Assembly: GCA_020629415.1 (NCBI GenBank)
Contig: JAHDDL010000018.1
Location: 18,539 to 82,538, forward strand
Origin: Maribacter sp.
GTDB lineage: Bacteria > Bacteroidota > Bacteroidia > Flavobacteriales > Flavobacteriaceae
Direction of reading: 5' to 3'
DNA: 64,000 bases
In this document: positions 60,201 through 64,000 of the stretch, piece by piece
Layout: the number at the start of each line of letters is the position of its first letter
Numbering within the stretch: position 1 is the stretch's first letter
Program-made: the position numbers and the translations under genes
The notes under the pieces: model-generated
Told to the model about the DNA's origin: nothing
Database searches by the model: none
Seen by the model: only the letters and a program-made list of their open reading frames with translations

Positions 60201-62757
60201 TTGGGTATCTACCCTTGACCTCTAAAGTTTGATCGTAATCATAGATACAGTCTTCATACTTAAATTTAATATTATAAGAAGCTGGAGCTAAATTGGAAAA
60301 AACAGGACTACTTTGAAAAGTGTTGCCCTCATCAATTGAATACAATAATGCTGAATTGCTATTTTTAATGGTAGTGTCATTTCTTAAAAATTTATTATTG
60401 AATAAAAAATCTATATCGCCATCTGCATCAAAATCAACACCTTTTATAGTATTACTACCGAAAGAGTCTGGATCAAGATATTCGTCTTTATCCCATAAGA
60501 ATTTTAAATCAAAGCCTTGATTGTCCCTATTCTGTAGCACGGCAAAATTCTGAGATGGCTTTAATATAACATCCTTATCGCCATCTGAATCGTAGTCGGA
60601 TACATCAAAATACCCACTATAAAGACCAACCTCAAATTCATTGAAATTAAAATTTCCATCGTTCAAGGAAATAATAATTTTATCTTTAGTATTACTTGAA
60701 TAAAAAATGTCTAAATCCCCATCAGTTTCAAAGTCCTCAACTATAATGTTGTTTACATTATGGCCTTCAAAAATGATACGTCTTGTAAAGTTTTGCATTC
60801 CATCATTTTCAAACCAATAAAGTCCACCACTCACATCTCCACTGCCCCTGTTTTGTGTCGATACAATTAAATCTATGTCGGTATCATCGTCAAAATCTAT
60901 TGGAACAATTTTGGTAATCTCTGAGATGTTGTTGAAAATTTGGTGTCTTACAAAATCATAATCACCCGCACTGGTTAATTCAATAGGGTTTTCATGCCAA
61001 GCTAATTGATTATAACCTCTTGCAGCAGCTAAGAGGTCTAGGTCACCATCATTATCTATGTCAACCGAAACGGGCATTAATTGATCATAAAATCCACTTA
61101 TTTCCAAGTCTCTGAAATTAAAATTGAAATTACCATCATTAATGGCGATATGCTCACCTGCGGATGAAATAATAACCAGGTCTTTATCCGTATCATTATC
61201 GACATCCATAGGTAATGTTTTATATATAGATTCATCTAGCCAAGGCAATCCACTTAAGATGTGTTTGTAGAATTGGCCTGTACCTAAATTTTCATGCCAA
61301 TAAACCAAATCATTGTCATTGCTATCGTCTATTGCTATGACATCGATGTCCCCATCATTATCAAAATCATCATAAGTCGAGGCAGAACCCCCGATTTCAC
61401 CTTTATGATTAAAAACATTGTTGGTTCTCACCAATAATGAAGCATCGATTTCAATTTTTCCGGTACCATCAGTACAATATCTAGAATCTGATATGACTAT
61501 CTCATTTATATTTGGAGTGTTTTCAAGTAATGATATGGGGTTTCCTGCATAGGCTATAGTCTCAAGGCTTATTTTATCTCGAACAACGACTTGATAGTCT
61601 CCGTAACTTAATCCAGAGAAAGCATTTTCCTGTTTAAAATTGATGCCTCCATCAATAGAGTATTCATAAGTTGTTGTTTGAAAATTTGCTTTACATCTTT
61701 CAGAAAACCAGTAAAGTTCATATCCGCCATTAAAAACAAATTCTTTGGTATTGTCTCCGTTAAGGTCTAAAAGCGAAACATCTTCGGTAGTAAAATCCTT
61801 GGGTTGCATTATCACGGTGTCAAACGTGTTGTTATCTAAGTTGGTGCTGACAATATTTTGTCGTGATCCCGTTCCTATAATATCTATGTCACCATCACCA
61901 TCTACATCAGTTGTTATGAGTTGATTAACATAGATGCTATTTAATTGATAAACATTTATATACGTGTAATTTCCAAAACTGTCGTTAATAAAAACCTTAA
62001 CGATACTGGCATCGTCATAACCATTTCTATATAGTAGTGCGACATCTACGTCACCATCATTATCATGGTCATATAGTTTAAAGTCCATAATATCTTCAAT
62101 ACGTAAATTCGTATTCAATAGATTTTTGGCAGTATAATCGTTAGTTCCATCGTTCTCATTTAGCTCCAAATAATCATCGCCAGAACGATCTTTCCATACC
62201 CGAACAAAGTCCATGTCTCCATCGTTGTCTATATCTATAATTTTGTTCTCACTATCGTCTAAGAGCAAGGAAACCTCCGCGGAGTATTCTCCTGGGTACC
62301 TCAATTGCACTTTTAAAAACCCATCATCTTCTTGCAAGTAATAATACCTAGAGGAAGAATGTCTGGCGGCTATGTCCATATCTCCATCTCCATCAATATC
62401 AGCAATAGCTATTAAATTAATTTTGTTAATATCGTCGTCAACGATTAGTTGCTCGAATTGCCCATTTTGACGGTTTACTTGAACTGCAAGTTCTGTATTG
62501 TTAGCCGTTATGATATCTGTAAATCCATCACCATCTATATCTGCAACAGTTTTCGCAGTAATTTCAGATTCTGAAGTAAGCAAAGTATGTCTTTCAAAAA
62601 TGTTCTCACACTCATCTCCATAATCTAGTAGATTTATTGAAATTCGACCATCATTTGAAGAGCAATTAGAGGAGGTTAAATAGGAAACATTTATTTCTTT
62701 TTGTGAAAATACTGTGGAGAAGCATAGAAAAGTGAATAAAAGTAATGGTATCTTCAT
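57202..62757 (-). CDS. giant secreted FG-GAP/SprB-repeat protein with type IX secretion sorting domain
   Basis: The 1851-residue protein has a signal peptide (MKIPLLLFTFLCFSTVFSQ). Three large modules of about 400 residues are made of FG-GAP/VCBS calcium-loop repeats (DIDGDGDMD, DVDGDGDID). Thrombospondin-3-like acidic loops occur at about 1296-1325 and 1572-1596, and three SprB repeats begin near 1332, 1419 and 1497 (VSCNGSQDATIQI, NVSCNGADDAIIEV). A T9SS type A sorting domain lies at about 1771-1851 (LSVYPNPVEKGDV ... GMYSLNIETSNNTYTKKI). The three FG-GAP modules are each flanked by halves of a SprB-like repeat. It is probably surface-displayed or secreted; adhesion or matrix binding is likely but unproven. 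Confidence 0.9.
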   Translation of the reverse strand: MKIPLLLFTFLCFSTVFSQKEINVSYLTSSNCSSNDGRISINLLDYGDECENIFERHTLLTSESEITAKTVADIDGDGFTDIITANNTELAVQVNRQNGQFEQLIVDDDINKINLIAIADIDGDGDMDIAARHSSSRYYYLQEDDGFLKVQLRYPGEYSAEVSLLLDDSENKIIDIDNDGDMDFVRVWKDRSGDDYLELNENDGTNDYTAKNLLNTNLRIEDIMDFKLYDHDNDGDVDVALLYRNGYDDASIVKVFINDSFGNYTYINVYQLNSIYVNQLITTDVDGDGDIDIIGTGSRQNIVSTNLDNNTFDTVIMQPKDFTTEDVSLLDLNGDNTKEFVFNGGYELYWFSERCKANFQTTTYEYSIDGGINFKQENAFSGLSYGDYQVVVRDKISLETIAYAGNPISLLENTPNINEIVISDSRYCTDGTGKIEIDASLLVRTNNVFNHKGEIGGSASTYDDFDNDGDIDVIAIDDSNDNDLVYWHENLGTGQFYKHILSGLPWLDESIYKTLPMDVDNDTDKDLVIISSAGEHIAINDGNFNFNFRDLEISGFYDQLMPVSVDIDNDGDLDLLAAARGYNQLAWHENPIELTSAGDYDFVRHQIFNNISEITKIVPIDFDDDTDIDLIVSTQNRGSGDVSGGLYWFENDGMQNFTRRIIFEGHNVNNIIVEDFETDGDLDIFYSSNTKDKIIISLNDGNFNFNEFEVGLYSGYFDVSDYDSDGDKDVILKPSQNFAVLQNRDNQGFDLKFLWDKDEYLDPDSFGSNTIKGVDFDADGDIDFLFNNKFLRNDTTIKNSNSALLYSIDEGNTFQSSPVFSNLAPASYNIKFKYEDCIYDYDQTLEVKGRYPISIDNISTQAPTIENPKSGVIDIEAKLDDIDYCGEFKDEEKYLISGIQIGRKSARLVDYDNDGLVDIISNHMQRLVWFKNLGDGSFQEILIIGEAVYAFNIFDSNSDGRKDIIATLYSNSQKLYNFEQNPNQTHTRVEFVDVSNPYLNGYVSPMHVSDIDANGHADCIYYFNDNAYIALNNSNQVPTTHQLNIGVRGERVIDIKTADVNLDGHQDMIVAYEGWFRVFANDGAFNFTEIGTYTSNNGSQKIQIKDINNDGYIDIFTRGDYNINWFSNSGSGNFELVENIEVAQYNYNTRLADFNNDGFPDLYYDTNSIYEDSVERFWLKNDGTGVFSNPIKIPQGNNEEGNVYISDFDTDSDIDIVAITDGSISVYENFCQNDSGTLLSYSIDGGNSFQDTPRFENLEFDSPYNVIVRGTNNSCQESIYEENPIIFRTNDQDKDGILDDQDNCPNTANPLQEDSNNNGIGDVCENDPLQVTTVKISAVSCNGSQDATIQIDAVGGVKPYQYILLDENQNVIIPAQAINLFEDLRHGNYIVKVIDDTSAESFSNTITIDEPEELQASSTKTNVSCNGADDAIIEVDASGGLAPYQYRVNSGSLTNNNIFSNLSPATYLITVIDSNGCQKTNNVLIGEPEILAIDANKSDITCKGLNDGNIIVYGSGGTAPYEYSCDGTNYSANNSFNDLVSATYNVFVKDASGCTQTIQVVVSEPNSPDFDNDGLGDYCDDDIDGDGIANENDQCFTTPLGSSVNTNGCLVFSLPANNFTVQTSSASCPNNTNGSINISAILSYDYTATLTGNSINEIKQFGNTLNFENLGAGIYDVCITIAEYSDFEQCFSVEITEPEALSVSSKMDISGKSVVLNLSGGINYSVNLNGTIYNTDENEIMLPLSKIENSLTVSTDMECQGIHEETILMAFELSVYPNPVEKGDVTVILEDNSINDVRLSLYTSSGRQIFGKTAEVVNGVVKINMDGFSSGMYSLNIETSNNTYTKKIIKK

Positions 62758-63539
62758 ATGATTAGGATTCCTTTAGTTTAAAGTAGGTAGGTTTTCTGGT
62801 TTATTCTTATGTCTTAACGAAAATGTTAAAGCTTTATTTCAACAAATTTTGCTAATTCACTGAAATACCATAGCATACCTTTTAATTGGTAAAATTGGAA
62901 ATTGAATACTTTATAAAATTTCCAAAATTATAGAAATTTGAAGGGTACCAATTGATGTTAGGTGGAAAACCAAATTAGTAGCTCGAAATTTTAAGACCAA
63001 TTATGGCAGCTTTAAGGTCGAGCATAAAACTATTTATTCATAATGTGGTAACTTGAGCGGTAGCCTTAGTTCACAAGATATAGGAAGATTTGTAAAAGGG
63101 ATAGTAACCGTGGTTTGATTGTTAAATAATATACATAGAATCCGAATCTAAATCTATTGGACACGTAAATCGATCAATTGTTGGCGATGTTGACTGGAAA
63201 GGTTAAAAGAAAAAAGTGAAAAATACATTATACTTCCTTCGTGCCTCGGCTCGTATAATAAGTGTTTCATTGCCTTTTGAGAAGAAAGTTTTTAGAAAGA
63301 AAAAAATAAAAAGAAGATTGCAGTAAATAACTTCGCTTTTACCAAAGCAAAGTTTCATAACACAAGACATTATAGAACAATAATATGTATTCTGAAAATA
63401 GCGTACTTGAACGCTATTTTACATAGTTGCTGAAAAAGCTATCTACGCTAGAATTTGAAAACATTTTGGGTCGTTATAGTAAATGATATAATGAGAAACA
63501 AAATTCGCTAAAACGAGGAAGAATAAAAGAGAATAAACT
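62758..63539. other. gene-free interval with the right hairpin element
   Basis: No coding frame is convincing. It contains the hairpin at 63395-63428 and otherwise AT-rich sequence without recognised signals. Confidence 0.55.
63395..63428 (+). repeat. hairpin plus ACATAGTT element, right copy
   Basis: AAAATAGCGT (63395-63404) and ACGCTATTTT (63411-63420) are perfect 10-base arms around ACTTGA, followed by ACATAGTT at 63421-63428. It is the same type and orientation as the copy at 56177-56207. Confidence 0.75.
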
Positions 63540-64000
63540 TTATTGTGATGGAGGAATTAAGTTGAGATCTTTGTCAAGGGTTCCTATAAAAAATGTTCCA
63601 AAAAATGGGTTACCAGTTCCAAATATAGATTGTCGAGCCATGAAAATAATATTCTCTTTGTACGGAAATAATCCAAGTATTGTTTCTTGACCGTAATTAA
63701 ATTCAGTTATTAAGTCACCATTGTAGTCTAATTTTTTAATTAATTTATCAGTAGATAGTACAATGGAATTATCAATAAGTAGCACAGCTTGTAAAGAGTG
63801 ACCTATTAATAACTCCTCTCGTATGATGTTTAAATCATTATCAAGAATACGAAAGGAACTCATACCGTAAGCTAAAATATTATTGTCGGGTAATCTTAAC
63901 AGATGAAAAGGCGCATTATAGGGTACTATCTTTTCGTATAAATTTTCTCCTAATTGAGATAATTCAATTGATTTAATTAGATTAAAATTAGTATCTAATT
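63540..64000 (-). CDS. beta-propeller-like protein, 5' end beyond the window
   Basis: The minus-strand frame stays open from the right edge to a TAA at 63540, so the start is missing. The visible 153 codons contain repeated units with the pattern hydrophobic strand-D-x-x-L (KSIELSQLGENLYEKI, RLPDNNILAYG, VLLIDNSIVLSTDKLIKKLDYNGD, GTLDKDLNLIPP). This resembles the blades of a WD40-like or NHL-like propeller. An internal ATG at 63863 could be mistaken for the start. No specific family is recognised. Confidence 0.65.
   Translation of the reverse strand, partial: LDTNFNLIKSIELSQLGENLYEKIVPYNAPFHLLRLPDNNILAYGMSSFRILDNDLNIIREELLIGHSLQAVLLIDNSIVLSTDKLIKKLDYNGDLITEFNYGQETILGLFPYKENIIFMARQSIFGTGNPFFGTFFIGTLDKDLNLIPPSQ

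Noticed and set aside
57202..62757. Recurrent short DNA similarity that could suggest a CRISPR array or tandem repeat
   Set aside because: The repeats code for Asp-Gly-rich FG-GAP loops with varied spacing and vary at the codon level; there are no constant repeats with unique spacers.

Overview
The window looks like the chromosome of a marine Flavobacteriaceae member (Bacteroidota), plausibly near Maribacter or Zobellia. This is inferred from AT-rich DNA, Bacteroidota promoters (TTG ... TAnnTTTG) with almost no Shine-Dalgarno sequences, many short lipoproteins, a type IX secretion (T9SS) C-terminal sorting domain with SprB repeats, and family content (DUF1835, DUF4251, fused E1 alpha/beta, a DUF4369-type TlpA protein). 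No tRNA, rRNA, CRISPR array, prophage or insertion sequence was recognised.

Layout. 1-4.9 kb: a ThuA lipoprotein cut by the left edge, a small tudor-like protein, a broken GyrI-like/hydrolase junction, KDG kinase, OsmC and DUF3291 proteins. 4.9-8.1 kb: a putative DNA-repair module (radical SAM protein and TIGR03915 partner) divergent from a LexA-like S24 regulator, with operator-like repeats between them. 8-36 kb: mostly housekeeping genes, including gamma-glutamyltransferase, ACP phosphodiesterase, GlmM, a LpxL-like acyltransferase, rhomboid protease, TlpA, an FAD/4Fe-4S oxidoreductase, LpxH-like hydrolase, AroC, a dicarboxylate symporter, MutS2, Ung, a lone receiver domain, and a minus-strand run with Ppk1 and a nucleoside phosphorylase. 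36-40.4 kb: a 2OG-Fe(II) oxygenase, fused branched-chain 2-oxoacid dehydrogenase E1, and two envelope lipoproteins.

40.5-46.2 kb is the most system-like part: seven tightly packed plus-strand genes (flavoprotein, methyltransferase, type III polyketide synthase, FabI-like SDR, FabZ-like dehydratase, ketosynthase, acyl carrier protein). Together they look like a dedicated mini fatty-acid synthase feeding a type III PKS whose aromatic or pyrone product is then methylated and oxidised or reduced. The core resembles the Streptomyces srsABC logic, but the layout is different and the product is not evident from sequence.

46-55.8 kb carries small stress and envelope genes: a TerC/Alx protein, HPF, two FKBP isomerases, cold shock protein, TlpA coupled to a CDCC-motif lipoprotein, and two families of small paralogous proteins. 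From 55.8 kb to the end the DNA changes character. A 1.4 kb non-coding stretch is built from imperfect direct repeats and palindromes. It is followed by a 1851-residue secreted FG-GAP/SprB/T9SS protein, then another gene-free stretch with a matching hairpin, and a gene cut by the right edge. The giant gene is therefore bracketed by two related hairpins, each followed by ACATAGTT.
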